A DNA stretch of 64,000 bases from Parabacteroides sp. Marseille-P3160. GTDB lineage: Bacteria; Bacteroidota; Bacteroidia; Bacteroidales; Tannerellaceae. The position numbers and the translations under genes were made by a program. Location: positions 2,885,729-2,949,728 of the forward strand of contig NZ_LT799418.1 of assembly GCF_900162725.1 (NCBI RefSeq), in the 5' to 3' direction. The notes below the pieces were generated by a model, which saw only the letters and a list, made by a program, of their open reading frames with translations, was not told the DNA's origin and did no database searches. Shown piece by piece: positions 1 to 9,314 of this stretch. How positions within the stretch are numbered: the stretch's first letter is position 1; each line of letters begins with the position of its first letter.

Positions 1-1617
1 GTCTGCAACAAGGTAGGCGGAATTTATACCGTACTCTCTACCAAAGCGTACACCCTGCAGGAGAAATTCACCGACAAAGTAATTTTCATTGGTCCCGACT
101 TAGGTCATATGCCGGCCGATTTCACGGAAGACATGACGCTTTTTACTTCCTGGCGGGATGCGCTTGTTAAAGAAGAACATTTGAAAATAAGGATCGGACG
201 CTGGAAAGTTCCCGGAACACCTCCCGTACTTCTGGTTGATTACAAACTCTTTTTGAATAAAAAGAATGCACTCTATTATTCAATGTGGGAATCTTTCGGA
301 GTGGATTCTTCGAAAGCATACGGCGATTACGACGATTCCTGCCTTTTTGCCTATGCCGTCGGCAAGGCCATCGAAAGCTTCCACAACCACTACCGGTTGC
401 AAAAGAAGAAGGTAATAGCCCACTTCAATGAATGGATGCTCGGCATGGGAGCCCTTTATGTGAAGAAACATCTTCCCGGGATCGCAACGGTCTTTACGAC
501 ACACGCGACTTCCATCGGACGCTCCATCGCCGGCAACGGAAAACCCTTATATGCTTACATGAATGAATATAACGGCGACCAGATGGCAAAGGAACTCCAT
601 ATGGAAGCCAAACATTCCGTAGAGAAACAGGCCGCCCGCCACGTGGATTGCTTCACGACAGTAAGCGAAATTACCGCCTATGAATGCAAGCAACTGCTGG
701 AGAAAGAGGCGTTGGTAACCCCGAACGGCTTCGAACCTAATTTTGTACCCGTCGGCAAAGAGTATGAAACCAAACGCCGGGAAGCAAGGGATACATTAAT
801 TAATGTGGCGGAGAAACTTTGCGGCTGTACGCTCTCTCCGGATACTTTCCTGATTGCAACCGGAGGCCGCTATGAATACAGGAATAAGGGCATCGATGTC
901 TTTATCTCCTCGATGAACGCCCTTCGTACGGGCGGAGAACTGGAACGGGACGCCGTAGCGTTCCTCATGGTTCCGGGATGGGTTAAAGCTGCCCGATCAG
1001 ACCTGAATGAGTTGATAAATAAAGATATACGCCAGGATCATCCCCTGCAGATGCCGTTCGCTACGCACTGGCTGAACCGGATGGAGGAAGACCGAATCAT
1101 CAACTATATCCGCCAACTGGGCTTCACCAATACATCGACAGACCGGCTCAAAATCATCTTCGTCCCCTGTTATCTCAACGGGGAAGACGGTCTTTTCAAC
1201 AAGTCCTATTATGACTTGCTGATCGGAATGGATGCGACCGTATTTCCTTCCTACTACGAACCTTGGGGCTATACCCCGCTGGAAAGTATTGCCTTCGGCA
1301 TTCCGACAATTACAACCGACTTATCCGGATTCGGTCTGTGGGCAAAAAGTATCGTTTCCGGCTATAATATCGATGACGGCGTATCTGTCATCGACCGTAC
1401 CGACTTCAACTATTTCGATGTGGTCAATCATATTACAAAGGATCTGCTTTCCTTGAGCAAAGACCAGGCACAAGCCGGACAGATAAGAAAGCGCTGTTTC
1501 GACCTGGCCTCCAAAGCCGAATGGAAAGAATTTATCCTTTACTATTACCAAGCCTTCGACACAGCACTCTCGAACACAAGGAAAAGAAATAAACGAGAAA
1601 CAGTCGTCGTTTCATGA
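1..1617 (+). CDS. Glycogen synthase, GT3-like (5' end outside window)
   Basis: Transfers glucose from a nucleotide sugar to growing glycogen in the cytoplasm. The frame is open from base 1, beginning within the conserved N-terminal stretch VCNKVGGIYTVLS, so the true start lies upstream and the ATG at 109 is internal. Visible motifs are HFNEWMLG, TVSEITAYE, the nucleotide-sugar region TGGRYEYRNKG, and near the C-terminus YEPWGYTPLESIAFG with the paired glutamates of retaining glycosyltransferases. The combination resembles the Bacteroidota synthases related to eukaryotic glycogen synthase rather than GT5 GlgA. A glucan phosphorylase follows 73 bases downstream, giving a synthesis/breakdown pair. 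Family assignment is secure; only roughly the first 15-20 residues are missing, judged from family length. Confidence 0.93.
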   Translation, partial: VCNKVGGIYTVLSTKAYTLQEKFTDKVIFIGPDLGHMPADFTEDMTLFTSWRDALVKEEHLKIRIGRWKVPGTPPVLLVDYKLFLNKKNALYYSMWESFGVDSSKAYGDYDDSCLFAYAVGKAIESFHNHYRLQKKKVIAHFNEWMLGMGALYVKKHLPGIATVFTTHATSIGRSIAGNGKPLYAYMNEYNGDQMAKELHMEAKHSVEKQAARHVDCFTTVSEITAYECKQLLEKEALVTPNGFEPNFVPVGKEYETKRREARDTLINVAEKLCGCTLSPDTFLIATGGRYEYRNKGIDVFISSMNALRTGGELERDAVAFLMVPGWVKAARSDLNELINKDIRQDHPLQMPFATHWLNRMEEDRIINYIRQLGFTNTSTDRLKIIFVPCYLNGEDGLFNKSYYDLLIGMDATVFPSYYEPWGYTPLESIAFGIPTITTDLSGFGLWAKSIVSGYNIDDGVSVIDRTDFNYFDVVNHITKDLLSLSKDQAQAGQIRKRCFDLASKAEWKEFILYYYQAFDTALSNTRKRNKRETVVVS

Positions 1618-1626
1618 AAAGATTTT

Positions 1627-1634
1627 TATATTTG
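1627..1634 (+). promoter_or_regulatory. -7 element of glucan phosphorylase promoter
   Basis: TATATTTG matches the Bacteroidota -7 consensus TAnnTTTG and lies 57 bases before the phosphorylase start, so glgP probably has its own promoter in addition to readthrough from the synthase gene. Confidence 0.55.
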
Positions 1635-1690
1635 TATCATTAGACGACAATACTCATACGGAAAAAGACAAAAAATAACAGATTATAATT

Positions 1691-4261
1691 ATGAAAATTA
1701 AGGTTAATAACACAAACGAACCTACGTGGAAAGTCGTTTATTCCCATTCCAAACTTCCACCTCAATTAGAACGACTTCAGGAAATAGCCACCAACCTCTG
1801 GTGGGTATGGAATTACGAAGGGGCAAAATTGTTCGGTAAGTTGGATCCTGATTTATGGAAATCGACCGAAGGTAATCCTGTTCTTCTCTTACAAAACCTG
1901 ACACATAAACGCATTGAGGAAATTCTGGCCGATGAAGAATTGATGGCGGAAATCGATGTAGTATATAAACTGTTCAAATCATACATAAACGAAGCGCCGG
2001 ATAAGACCAAACCATCCATTGCTTATTTCAGCATGGAATATGGCCTGACCAATGTATTAAAGATCTATTCCGGGGGCCTGGGCGTACTGGCCGGCGATTA
2101 CCTGAAAGAAGCCAGCGACAGCCATATGGATCTTGTAGCCGTCGGCTTCCTTTACCGCTACGGCTATTTTACCCAAACTCTGTCCATGGACGGACAGCAG
2201 ATCGCCAATTACGAACCGCAGGATTTCAGTACCCTTCCGCTGACGCAGGTCTTAACGCCCGATGGAACGCCGATGATTCTGGAAGTCCCTTATCCGGGAC
2301 GGATTGTCTACGCAAACGTATGGGTTGTAAAGGTAGGGCGGGTTCCTTTATATTTAATGGATACCGATATCCCTTCCAACAGCGAATGGGATCGCTCCAT
2401 CACCCACCAGCTCTATGGAGGGGACTGGGAGAACCGGATGAAACAGGAATATCTGCTGGGCATTGGAGGCATCCTCCTGCTCGATAAGCTGGGGATCCAG
2501 AAACAAGTCTATCATTGCAACGAAGGACATGCCGCTTTGATTAATGTGCAACGGCTTGTGAACTATATTCAGAAAGAAAGTTTAACTTTCAACCAGGCAT
2601 TGGAAGTCGTTCGCGCCTCCGCCCTATATACCGTTCATACGCCGGTACCTGCAGGACATGATTACTTTGAAGAAAGCCTGTTCGGCAAATACATGGGCGA
2701 ATTCCCCGCTAAATTGGGTATCAGTTGGCAGGACTTCATCGATATGGGACGCGCCAACCCCGGTACGAACGAAAAATTCTCCATGAGTACTTTTGCCTTG
2801 AATACCTGCCAGGAAGCGAACGGCGTAAGCAAATTGCACGGCAGGGTATCCCAAGAGATGTTCGCCCCCGTATGGAAAGGATACTTCCCCCAAGAACTAC
2901 ATGTAGGCTACGTAACCAACGGCGTCCATATGCCGACCTGGACAGCGACCGAATGGAAGAAATATTACAACCGGATTTTCGACAAGAACTTTCTTAATGA
3001 CCAATCGAATAAAAAGATCTGGTCGGCTATCCAGCGAGTGCCGGACGAAGAGATCTGGAACATCCGCAAGATGTTGAAGAATAAACTGATCGACTATATC
3101 AAAGACCAATACAGAGGAAACTGGTTGAAGAATCAGGGAAATCCTTCCCAGGTGGTCAGCCTGTTGGAAAAGATTAATCCGAACGCCCTGCTGGTCGGTT
3201 TCGGCCGCCGGTTTGCTACTTACAAACGGGCGCACCTATTGTTTACCGATTTAGATCGCTTATCCAAAATAGTCAATAACGAAAAATATCCTATCCAGTT
3301 TGTTTATACAGGGAAAGCGCATCCGGCGGACGGAGGCGGACAAGGATTGATCAAGCATATAGTTGAGATTTCCCGCCGGCCTGAATTCTCCGGTAAGATC
3401 TTTTTCCTTGAGAATTACGATATGCGGTTGGCACGGCGTTTAATCTCCGGCGTGGATATCTGGCTGAACACCCCTACCCGCCCGTTGGAAGCTTCCGGAA
3501 CTTCCGGTGAGAAGGCGGAAATGAACGGAGTGCTTAATTTTTCCGTTCTGGACGGATGGTGGTATGAAGGTTACCGCGAAGGTGCCGGCTGGGCTTTAAC
3601 GGACAAACGGACTTATGAAAACCAGCAGTATCAGGATCAGTTGGATGCCGCTACGATTTATCATACGCTGGAAGACGAGATCATCCCGGCTTACTATGCC
3701 AAGAACAGCAAGGGATATTCTCCCGAATGGATCCAGTACATCAAAAGCTCCATTTCGGAAATAGCGCCGGACTACACGATGAAACGCATGCTCGACGACT
3801 ATCTGAATCGTTTCTATAATAAGCTGGCAACGCGTTCCACCCTTCTGAAAGAGAATAATTATGCGGAGGCTAAGGATATCACTGCCTGGAAAGAAGAAGT
3901 GGTCACCCATTGGGACAGTTTCCAAGTGGAGTCCTTTACGTATGACAACGAATTATTTTCCTCGGCCGTCGTAGGTAAAGAATATAAAGCCGATATCGTA
4001 ATCGACCGAAAAGAATTGAAGGCGATGCTGGGAATCGATCTGGTTTATACAAAAGAGAATCCGGATAATAATCAGACCGAATTTATTATTGCCGAACCGT
4101 TTGCGTTGGTAAAAGAAGAAGGTTCCAAACTATATTTTGAAATCAAGACGACTCCGGTTGAAGCCGGCCGGCTGAAACTCGGGGTACGTGTTTACCCGAA
4201 AAACGATAAGCTGCCCCACCGTATGGACTTTGCTTACGTACGCTGGATCGGAGGTTTCTGA
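1691..4261 (+). CDS. glgP: Alpha-glucan phosphorylase, DUF3417 type
   Basis: Releases glucose-1-phosphate from glycogen or maltodextrin using pyridoxal phosphate. The 856-residue protein has an N-terminal DUF3417 segment (roughly 15-115, including NLWWVWN), then the GT35 catalytic body with [37 protein letters not shown] and [12 protein letters not shown]. The cofactor lysine is expected in [14 protein letters not shown], the counterpart of the PLP-binding loop of classical phosphorylases. This is the shorter TIGR02094-type family common in Bacteroidota and thermophiles, not the MalP/GlgP type of enterobacteria. It follows the glycogen synthase and ends just before a strong terminator. Assignment is secure; substrate chain length cannot be read from sequence. 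Confidence 0.95.
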   Translation: MKIKVNNTNEPTWKVVYSHSKLPPQLERLQEIATNLWWVWNYEGAKLFGKLDPDLWKSTEGNPVLLLQNLTHKRIEEILADEELMAEIDVVYKLFKSYINEAPDKTKPSIAYFSMEYGLTNVLKIYSGGLGVLAGDYLKEASDSHMDLVAVGFLYRYGYFTQTLSMDGQQIANYEPQDFSTLPLTQVLTPDGTPMILEVPYPGRIVYANVWVVKVGRVPLYLMDTDIPSNSEWDRSITHQLYGGDWENRMKQEYLLGIGGILLLDKLGIQKQVYHCNEGHAALINVQRLVNYIQKESLTFNQALEVVRASALYTVHTPVPAGHDYFEESLFGKYMGEFPAKLGISWQDFIDMGRANPGTNEKFSMSTFALNTCQEANGVSKLHGRVSQEMFAPVWKGYFPQELHVGYVTNGVHMPTWTATEWKKYYNRIFDKNFLNDQSNKKIWSAIQRVPDEEIWNIRKMLKNKLIDYIKDQYRGNWLKNQGNPSQVVSLLEKINPNALLVGFGRRFATYKRAHLLFTDLDRLSKIVNNEKYPIQFVYTGKAHPADGGGQGLIKHIVEISRRPEFSGKIFFLENYDMRLARRLISGVDIWLNTPTRPLEASGTSGEKAEMNGVLNFSVLDGWWYEGYREGAGWALTDKRTYENQQYQDQLDAATIYHTLEDEIIPAYYAKNSKGYSPEWIQYIKSSISEIAPDYTMKRMLDDYLNRFYNKLATRSTLLKENNYAEAKDITAWKEEVVTHWDSFQVESFTYDNELFSSAVVGKEYKADIVIDRKELKAMLGIDLVYTKENPDNNQTEFIIAEPFALVKEEGSKLYFEIKTTPVEAGRLKLGVRVYPKNDKLPHRMDFAYVRWIGGF

Positions 4262-4301
4262 TGTAAACTGGGTTCCTCCTTACGCGAAGGATAGAAATAA
4301 G

Positions 4302-4334
4302 ATAGGGTCAAAATATTTTGACTCTATTTTTTTT
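4302..4334 (+). terminator. Rho-independent terminator of glgP
   Basis: ATAG, one mismatch, then the palindrome GTCAAAATATTTTGAC and CTAT, followed by an eight-T run. It ends the glycogen gene pair. Confidence 0.75.
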
Positions 4335-4346
4335 GACTTTAGGGCA

Positions 4347-4386
4347 ACAAAAAAGGCGCTTACGCAACCTCATTGACGTAAGAGCC
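4347..4386 (-). terminator. Terminator of the 52-aa gene
   Basis: Read on the minus strand: AGGC-CTTACG, a loop of about 13 bases, then CGTAAG-GCCT and a run of seven Ts. It lies 61 bases beyond the stop codon of the small gene at 4448-4606, supporting that gene as a separate transcription unit. Confidence 0.65.
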
Positions 4387-4447
4387 TAACCTCTTTAGAT
4401 CCCTATCGCAGTCCAAATGACCCGATAGGATAAATACTTCACAAAAA

Positions 4448-4606
4448 TCAGTTCTTTGCAGAACTTAAATTCAAATCGCCAGCAATCATACGACGTATTT
4501 GCGTACTGAGTTGTTGACACATAAACCCGTTACCTGCAGCCTGGTACCGACCAAGCGAATAACGCAGTTTAGCTAAATGACGATTCATTTCATTCGTTTT
4601 TGTCAT
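4448..4606 (-). CDS. Small basic protein, 52 aa, function unknown
   Basis: A 52-residue frame starting MTKTNEMNRHLAKLRYSLG and ending NLNLSSAKN. It is rich in Arg and Lys, has no signal peptide or membrane segment, and is mostly predicted helix with a central Y-Q-A-A-G-N-G-F turn. It has its own -7 element (4670-4677) about 65 bases upstream and a terminator behind it, so it looks like a genuine monocistronic gene rather than a chance frame. I recall short proteins of this style in other Bacteroidales genomes but cannot confirm a family. No function is proposed; a small nucleic-acid- or ribosome-associated protein would fit the composition but is only a guess. Confidence 0.7.
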   Translation of the reverse strand: MTKTNEMNRHLAKLRYSLGRYQAAGNGFMCQQLSTQIRRMIAGDLNLSSAKN

Positions 4607-4669
4607 GATAACCTAATTTTAAATAACCTATTAATCTAAATCCGGAGACTCTTCTCCTTTAATTCACTG

Positions 4670-4677
4670 CAAATATA
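4670..4677 (-). promoter_or_regulatory. -7 element for the 52-aa gene
   Basis: On the minus strand TATATTTG, a consensus TAnnTTTG element, about 65 bases upstream of the ATG at 4606. A run of Ts followed by G lies at about the right distance for a -33 element. Confidence 0.6.
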
Positions 4678-4805
4678 CAACAAGTTTTTCAAAAATATGC
4701 TATAAAACATAACTTTCATCTTTTTTAACTAAACCTTACCGGATATTCTGCCATTTGATCCACCGCATTTACGTCGGTTATACAACAACAAAGCAATAAA
4801 TTTCT

Positions 4806-4813
4806 TACTTTTG
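4806..4813 (+). promoter_or_regulatory. -7 element for the DUF5063 operon
   Basis: TACTTTTG, consensus TAnnTTTG, 43 bases before the ATG at 4857. It is divergent from the promoter of the small minus-strand gene. Confidence 0.65.
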
Positions 4814-4856
4814 CAAACGAAACGAAAAATAGTGTTCTACAAATTCTTAACTTAAA

Positions 4857-5411
4857 ATGGAAAAGGAAGAGAGTCCGATATATAACAAAAATACAATCGA
4901 ATTTGTGACTGTAGCATTGGAGTTTTGCTCTTTTGTCGAGACACTTCCCTCTTTAAATCAATTCACTTTCGTTGATAAGACCGTTAAATTGCTTCCTCTT
5001 TTATATCTGAAGGCAACGCTTTTACCGGAAGTTTATCCCCTGAACCGGGAGGCTTTTCCCGAACTTTATATAACGGAAGAGATGTATAACCAAGTAAGAG
5101 AGCGTATTGCAACCCTTCTTGAAGAAAAGGATACCTATCTGGACACTTTCCAATCGGATATGAAATACAGTGACAGTCCTATCGCCGCCTTCATTTCGGA
5201 AGATATAGCGGATTTGTATCAGGATATCGGTAATTTTGTTTCTATTTTCCGCCAGGGATATGACGAGGCGATGGAAGAAGCAATGGCCTCGTGTCTGGAG
5301 AATTTCCGTCAATATTGGGGGCAAAAACTTTTGAACGCCTTAAAAGCCTTGCATTCGATCCGCTACGACGAAAAATTCGAGTTGAAAACCAATGAGGAAG
5401 AATTAGCCTAA
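4857..5411 (+). CDS. DUF5063 domain protein
   Basis: 184 residues, acidic, no signal peptide, largely helical. The opening (NTIEFVTVALEFCSFVE) and the LLPLLYLKATLLPE segment are characteristic of the DUF5063 family found throughout Bacteroidales, whose function is unknown. It is first in a tight operon: its TAA overlaps the ATG of the exonuclease gene by one base, and the exonuclease overlaps the RlmI gene by four. The company of a nuclease and an rRNA methyltransferase hints at RNA metabolism, but this is inference from position only. Confidence 0.85.
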   Translation: MEKEESPIYNKNTIEFVTVALEFCSFVETLPSLNQFTFVDKTVKLLPLLYLKATLLPEVYPLNREAFPELYITEEMYNQVRERIATLLEEKDTYLDTFQSDMKYSDSPIAAFISEDIADLYQDIGNFVSIFRQGYDEAMEEAMASCLENFRQYWGQKLLNALKALHSIRYDEKFELKTNEEELA

Positions 5412-5989
5412 TGCACTATATCAACACCATAAAGAAAGAAGAGATTGCTTCCCTGCCGATAGAAGAATTTCCCGGGCAGATTATTGTCGTCGAACGTGAG
5501 AACCAGGTTCCGGACGCTATCAAGGTGCTTACCGACAGTAAGGAAGTGGGATTCGATACGGAAACCCGTCCGACCTTTGCCAAAGGAAAAACCCATCAGG
5601 TGGCATTAATCCAACTCTCGACGGAAGAGATTTGCTATCTTTTCCGCTTAAACTTGCTCGGTATGCCGAAAGAGCTGGAATTTTTCCTGAAAGACATGTC
5701 CGTCAAGAAGATCGGGCTTTCGCTTAGGGATGACTTCAATGCATTGCGCAAGCGTACCAACATAGAACCGGTCAATTTCCTGGATCTTCAGAATTATGTC
5801 AGCCAATACGGCATCGACGACGCCAGTCTTCAAAAGATCTATGCAATCCTGTTTAAAAAGAAAATATCAAAAAGAGCTCGTCTGAGCAATTGGGAATCCG
5901 GTTTCCTTACCGAAGCGCAGCAGAAGTATGCTGCGTTGGATGCCTGGGCCTGCTTGCGAATCTATAAGTTCCTGAATTTACCCCAATGA
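5411..5989 (+). CDS. 3'-5' exonuclease, RNase D-like DEDD fold
   Basis: 192 residues covering a single 3'-5' exonuclease domain. The DEDD metal ligands can be placed: FDTETRP (about residue 49), SLRDDFNAL (about 100) and the final YAALDAWACLRIY motif near the C-terminus, which is of the DEDDy type. There are no HRDC domains, so it is shorter than true RNase D. Its substrate (RNA or DNA) cannot be decided; co-transcription with RlmI favours RNA processing. It overlaps both neighbours, indicating translational coupling. Confidence 0.88.
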   Translation: MHYINTIKKEEIASLPIEEFPGQIIVVERENQVPDAIKVLTDSKEVGFDTETRPTFAKGKTHQVALIQLSTEEICYLFRLNLLGMPKELEFFLKDMSVKKIGLSLRDDFNALRKRTNIEPVNFLDLQNYVSQYGIDDASLQKIYAILFKKKISKRARLSNWESGFLTEAQQKYAALDAWACLRIYKFLNLPQ

Positions 5990-7173
5990 ATTATAAAAAG
6001 ATATATCTAAAACCGAAGAAGGAAGAGTCCATTCTCCGCTTTCATCCGTGGATTTTCTCCGGCGCCATCGCCTCATGTTCCGCAGAACCGGAAGAAGGAG
6101 AGATCGTCGAAATAATCGGCGCGAACCAGCAATTCCTCGGCGTCGGGCATTATCAGATCGGGAGCATTGCGATCCGGATCTTATCCTTCGAGCCTACCAT
6201 AATCGACAGCGCCTTTTGGGATCAGCGGATTGAAGCAGCCTACGCACTTCGGAAAGCCATCGGGCTGGTCGGCGCAAGTGACGGCAACACCTACCGGTTG
6301 ATCCATGGAGAAGGGGATAATTTGCCGGGACTGGTGGTCGATATCTATGATCAGACCGCAGTCATGCAAGCTCATTCCATAGGCATGCACCTCTCACGGA
6401 AGGAAATTGCCGAATCGATGATACGCATACTCGGTGGCACATTGAAAGCCATTTATTATAAATCGGACAGCACATTGCCCTTCAAAGCCGATCTGGGAAA
6501 CGAAGACGGTTATCTGTACGGAGAAAATGGCGGAGAGGGCATTGCGACGGAACATGGGCTAAAGTTCTATGTGGACTGGCGCAAAGGACAGAAAACCGGC
6601 TTTTTTGTCGACCAACGGGAGAACCGTGCGCTCCTTCAGGCTTATGCCAAAGGCCGTTCGGTGCTTAATATGTTCTGTTACACCGGAGGATTCTCCTTCT
6701 ATGCCATGCGCGGAGGAGCCAAGGTCGTTCATTCGGTAGATAGTTCGGCCAAAGCAATCGCCCTGACCAACCAAAATGTAGCCCTGAACTTTCCCGACGA
6801 TCCCCGGCATCAAGCCTTTGCCGAAGACGCATTCAAATATCTGGAGAAAATGGGGAGCAATTACGATCTGATCATCCTCGATCCTCCGGCTTTCGCCAAG
6901 CACCGGAATGTATTGAGAAACGCCCTGCAGGGATACCGCAAACTGAATGCAATCGCTTTTGAGAAAATAAAACCGGGAGGCATTCTCTTTACTTTCTCCT
7001 GCTCACAGGTCGTAAGCAAAGAGAATTTCCGGCTGACGATTTTCAGTGCCGCCGCACAAGCCGGGCGCAAGGTACGTGTGTTGCACCAACTGACGCAACC
7101 TGCCGACCATCCGGTCAACATCTATCACCCGGAGGGAGAATACCTCAAGGGGCTGGTTTTGTACGTTGAGTAG
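5986..7173 (+). CDS. rlmI: Class I rRNA (cytosine-C5) methyltransferase, RlmI family
   Basis: 395 residues with an N-terminal PUA RNA-binding domain (about 1-75, HPWIFSGAI) and a Rossmann methyltransferase domain. Motifs: KTGFFVDQREN before the SAM site, NMFCYTGGF (about 228) and LDPPAF (about 298), then FSCSQ with the likely catalytic cysteine around 345. E. coli RlmI methylates C1962 of 23S rRNA; the same role is expected here, though the related RlmK-type cannot be fully excluded. It is last in the operon beginning at 4857, overlapping the exonuclease gene by ATGA. Confidence 0.88.
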   Translation: MNYKKIYLKPKKEESILRFHPWIFSGAIASCSAEPEEGEIVEIIGANQQFLGVGHYQIGSIAIRILSFEPTIIDSAFWDQRIEAAYALRKAIGLVGASDGNTYRLIHGEGDNLPGLVVDIYDQTAVMQAHSIGMHLSRKEIAESMIRILGGTLKAIYYKSDSTLPFKADLGNEDGYLYGENGGEGIATEHGLKFYVDWRKGQKTGFFVDQRENRALLQAYAKGRSVLNMFCYTGGFSFYAMRGGAKVVHSVDSSAKAIALTNQNVALNFPDDPRHQAFAEDAFKYLEKMGSNYDLIILDPPAFAKHRNVLRNALQGYRKLNAIAFEKIKPGGILFTFSCSQVVSKENFRLTIFSAAAQAGRKVRVLHQLTQPADHPVNIYHPEGEYLKGLVLYVE

Positions 7174-7321
7174 AAAACCGGCAAACATCAGAATATCCCA
7201 ATCCATTTCTATATCCGGCATGAAAAAGGGATCCGATAAAATTTAAACAGTCTCTCATCGATTTTTAAGAATGATTGGCAAAATTATATACGGAAATATT
7301 TCTTTATTAAAGAATACGTAG

Positions 7322-7329
7322 TAATTTTG
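7322..7329 (+). promoter_or_regulatory. -7 element of mdh promoter
   Basis: TAATTTTG, consensus TAnnTTTG, 59 bases before the mdh ATG in a 215-base gap that otherwise shows no gene. Confidence 0.65.
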
Positions 7330-7388
7330 TGGAGGTTTTAAGGAATAAAAGATTATTTCAAGGTAAAACATTATAAATTAAAAAGATC

Positions 7389-8330
7389 ATGTCTAAAGTA
7401 ACAGTAGTAGGCGCCGGTAACGTAGGCGCTACATTAGCAAATGTTCTTACATTCAATGAGGTTGCAGACGAAGTCGTCGTATTGGATGTCAAAGAAGGCG
7501 TTTCCGAAGGAAAAGCAATGGATATCATGCAAACAGCCCAGTTGTTAGGTTTTGATACGACTCTTATCGGTACAACAAACGATTATGCAGCTACGGCAAA
7601 CTCCGATGTAGCAGTAATTACCTCCGGTATTCCCCGTAAGCCCGGTATGACGCGTGAAGAATTAATCGGTGTAAATGCAGGAATCGTAAAGAGTGTCGCA
7701 CAGAACATCTTGAAATATTCTCCCAATGTTATCCTGATCGTGATTTCCAATCCGATGGATACCATGACCTACCTTTCATTAAAGTCATTGGGCTTGCCTA
7801 AGAACCGGATCATCGGTATGGGCGGCGCATTGGACAGCTCACGTTTCAAATATTACCTGTCTCAGGCTTTGGGAGCTAACGCAAACGAAGTAGAAGGTAT
7901 CGTAATCGGCGGCCATGGAGATACGACCATGATTCCTCTGGCTCGCCTGGCAACCTACAAAGGTGTTCCGGTAAGCCAATTGTTGAGCGCCGAGAAACTG
8001 GACGAGGTAGTGAAAGCAACGATGGTAGGCGGCGCCACCCTGACCGGCCTGCTGGGAACTTCCGCTTGGTATGCTCCGGGAGCGGCGGGAGCTTATGTCG
8101 TTGAATCCATCATCCACAACCAGAAAAAAGTAATTCCTTGCTCCGTTTATCTGGAAGGAGAATACGGACAATCCGATATCTGCATCGGCGTACCGGTTGT
8201 ATTAGGTAAAAACGGTATCGAAAAGATCATTTCTTTGGACCTGAATGATGCCGAAAAAGAATTGTTTGCCAAGAGTGCAGATGCAACCCGCAAGACAAAC
8301 AATGTTTTGAAGGAGATCAATGCTCTCTAA
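7389..8330 (+). CDS. mdh: Malate dehydrogenase, NAD-dependent
   Basis: Interconverts malate and oxaloacetate, in Bacteroidales mainly as part of the reductive branch to fumarate, succinate and propionate. The 313-residue protein opens with the dinucleotide-binding VGAGNVGATLA; the acidic residue after the second strand (VVLDVKEG) favours NAD. Substrate-binding arginines sit in GIPRKPGMTREEL, and the catalytic His is in IGGHGDTTM at about residue 176. Length and motifs fit the lactate-dehydrogenase-like MDH group. It is a single-gene unit with its own promoter and a terminator. Confidence 0.96.
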   Translation: MSKVTVVGAGNVGATLANVLTFNEVADEVVVLDVKEGVSEGKAMDIMQTAQLLGFDTTLIGTTNDYAATANSDVAVITSGIPRKPGMTREELIGVNAGIVKSVAQNILKYSPNVILIVISNPMDTMTYLSLKSLGLPKNRIIGMGGALDSSRFKYYLSQALGANANEVEGIVIGGHGDTTMIPLARLATYKGVPVSQLLSAEKLDEVVKATMVGGATLTGLLGTSAWYAPGAAGAYVVESIIHNQKKVIPCSVYLEGEYGQSDICIGVPVVLGKNGIEKIISLDLNDAEKELFAKSADATRKTNNVLKEINAL

Positions 8331-8350
8331 ACCGATAGATTAAATAAATG

Positions 8351-8382
8351 AAGGAGGTTCTGCAAAGAATCTCCTTTTTTAT
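8351..8382 (+). terminator. Terminator of mdh
   Basis: AAGGAG, G, TTCT, a short loop, AGAA, T, CTCCTT followed by Ts: a ten-pair stem with one internal mismatch, 20 bases after the mdh stop. Confidence 0.8.
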
Positions 8383-8454
8383 TGCATAAAAGTTTGCCGG
8401 AAAAACAAAAACAATTACTTTTATATCCGTTTTAAATCTTTAACAATCACAAAA

Positions 8455-9126
8455 ATGAAGCAACAAATAGTCATTTCTGAGGCACTTAAAGCAGCTTGGA
8501 AAAGCTTAAAAGAGCAAATTTGGATATTAGTCGGGTTGTTGGTCGGATATACTATCATCTATTTTCTATTGAATATATTTACTCCGACTAATGAAGTAGG
8601 AGCTCCCAAAGGAATTACCGGCGGTGTCATGTACTTTGTCTCCTTCGCTTTCACCACCCTTTTCTATCTGGGTTACATCAAAAACCTGTTTCAGGCTTTA
8701 GACGGGGAAGAGCCGCAATTTTCAGCCTACGGGCAACAATCCGGAAAGATCCTTAAAGGCATGATTACATCCATACTTTACTCTCTCATCATGGTTATCG
8801 GGCTCTGCTTGCTGATTATTCCCGGCATCTACCTGGGGCTCCGGCTCCAATTTGCCTTTTACTTTATCGTGGAGGAAAATACCGGTATCCTGGATTCTCT
8901 GAAGAAGAGCTGGACAATCACAAAAGGACAAGTCTTCCCCTTGTTTCTCCTTTTACTGGTAGGCATCGGAATTGTGATCTTGGGAATTATAGCATTAGGC
9001 ATCGGTGTTTTTGTTGCCATACCTTTAATTTTTATGGCTTCATGTTATGTATTCCGCAAGTTGAATGCTCCTGCCGCATCGATATTGGAAGAAGAAGGAA
9101 CCTTCCTGGCGAAAGCGGAAAACTGA
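8455..9126 (+). CDS. Polytopic membrane protein, function unknown
   Basis: 223 residues with about five or six hydrophobic segments: near 22-42, 58-80, 102-128 (ILYSLIMVIGLCLLIIPGIYL), 160-185 and 187-205. The cytoplasmic motif SLKKSWTITKGQ after the third segment and the preceding IIPGIYLGLRL resemble membrane domains of the glycerophosphodiester phosphodiesterase / DUF975-like families, which have no known enzymatic role on their own. No catalytic residues are visible. The gene stands alone between two terminators; upstream, TTACTTTTAT is a weak -7 candidate. Function is not assigned. Confidence 0.8.
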   Translation: MKQQIVISEALKAAWKSLKEQIWILVGLLVGYTIIYFLLNIFTPTNEVGAPKGITGGVMYFVSFAFTTLFYLGYIKNLFQALDGEEPQFSAYGQQSGKILKGMITSILYSLIMVIGLCLLIIPGIYLGLRLQFAFYFIVEENTGILDSLKKSWTITKGQVFPLFLLLLVGIGIVILGIIALGIGVFVAIPLIFMASCYVFRKLNAPAASILEEEGTFLAKAEN

Positions 9127-9143
9127 AATCATTCATAACTTCA

Positions 9144-9180
9144 GAAGCCATTCACAATAAAAGTGAACGGCTTCTTTGTT
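9144..9180 (+). terminator. Terminator after the membrane-protein gene
   Basis: GAAGCC-A-TTCAC, AATAAAA loop, GTGAA-C-GGCTTC, then TTTGTT: an eleven-pair stem with a single mismatch. Confidence 0.8.
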
Positions 9181-9240
9181 AAAAAATATATCTTTCCCGG
9201 ATTACTTCCTTTCTTTTGGTGTCGATTCAAAATACTTTTA

Positions 9241-9248
9241 TACATTTG
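9241..9248 (+). promoter_or_regulatory. -7 element of the uxu operon
   Basis: TACATTTG, consensus TAnnTTTG, with TTTTGG about 20 bases upstream as the -33 element. It lies 67 bases before the LacI-type regulator. Confidence 0.65.
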
Positions 9249-9264
9249 TTGTGTGCGAACACAA
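9249..9264 (+). promoter_or_regulatory. Candidate operator for the LacI-type regulator
   Basis: The perfect inverted repeat TTGTGT-GCGA-ACACAA begins immediately after the -7 element, exactly where a repressor would block transcription. A related half-site TTGTGTCGATAA follows about 30 bases downstream, near 9279-9290. Binding by the adjacent regulator is inference. Confidence 0.5.
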
Positions 9265-9314
9265 GATAATATAAATTAATTGTGTCGATAAACGGTTAAC
9301 CTCAATAATTAAAA

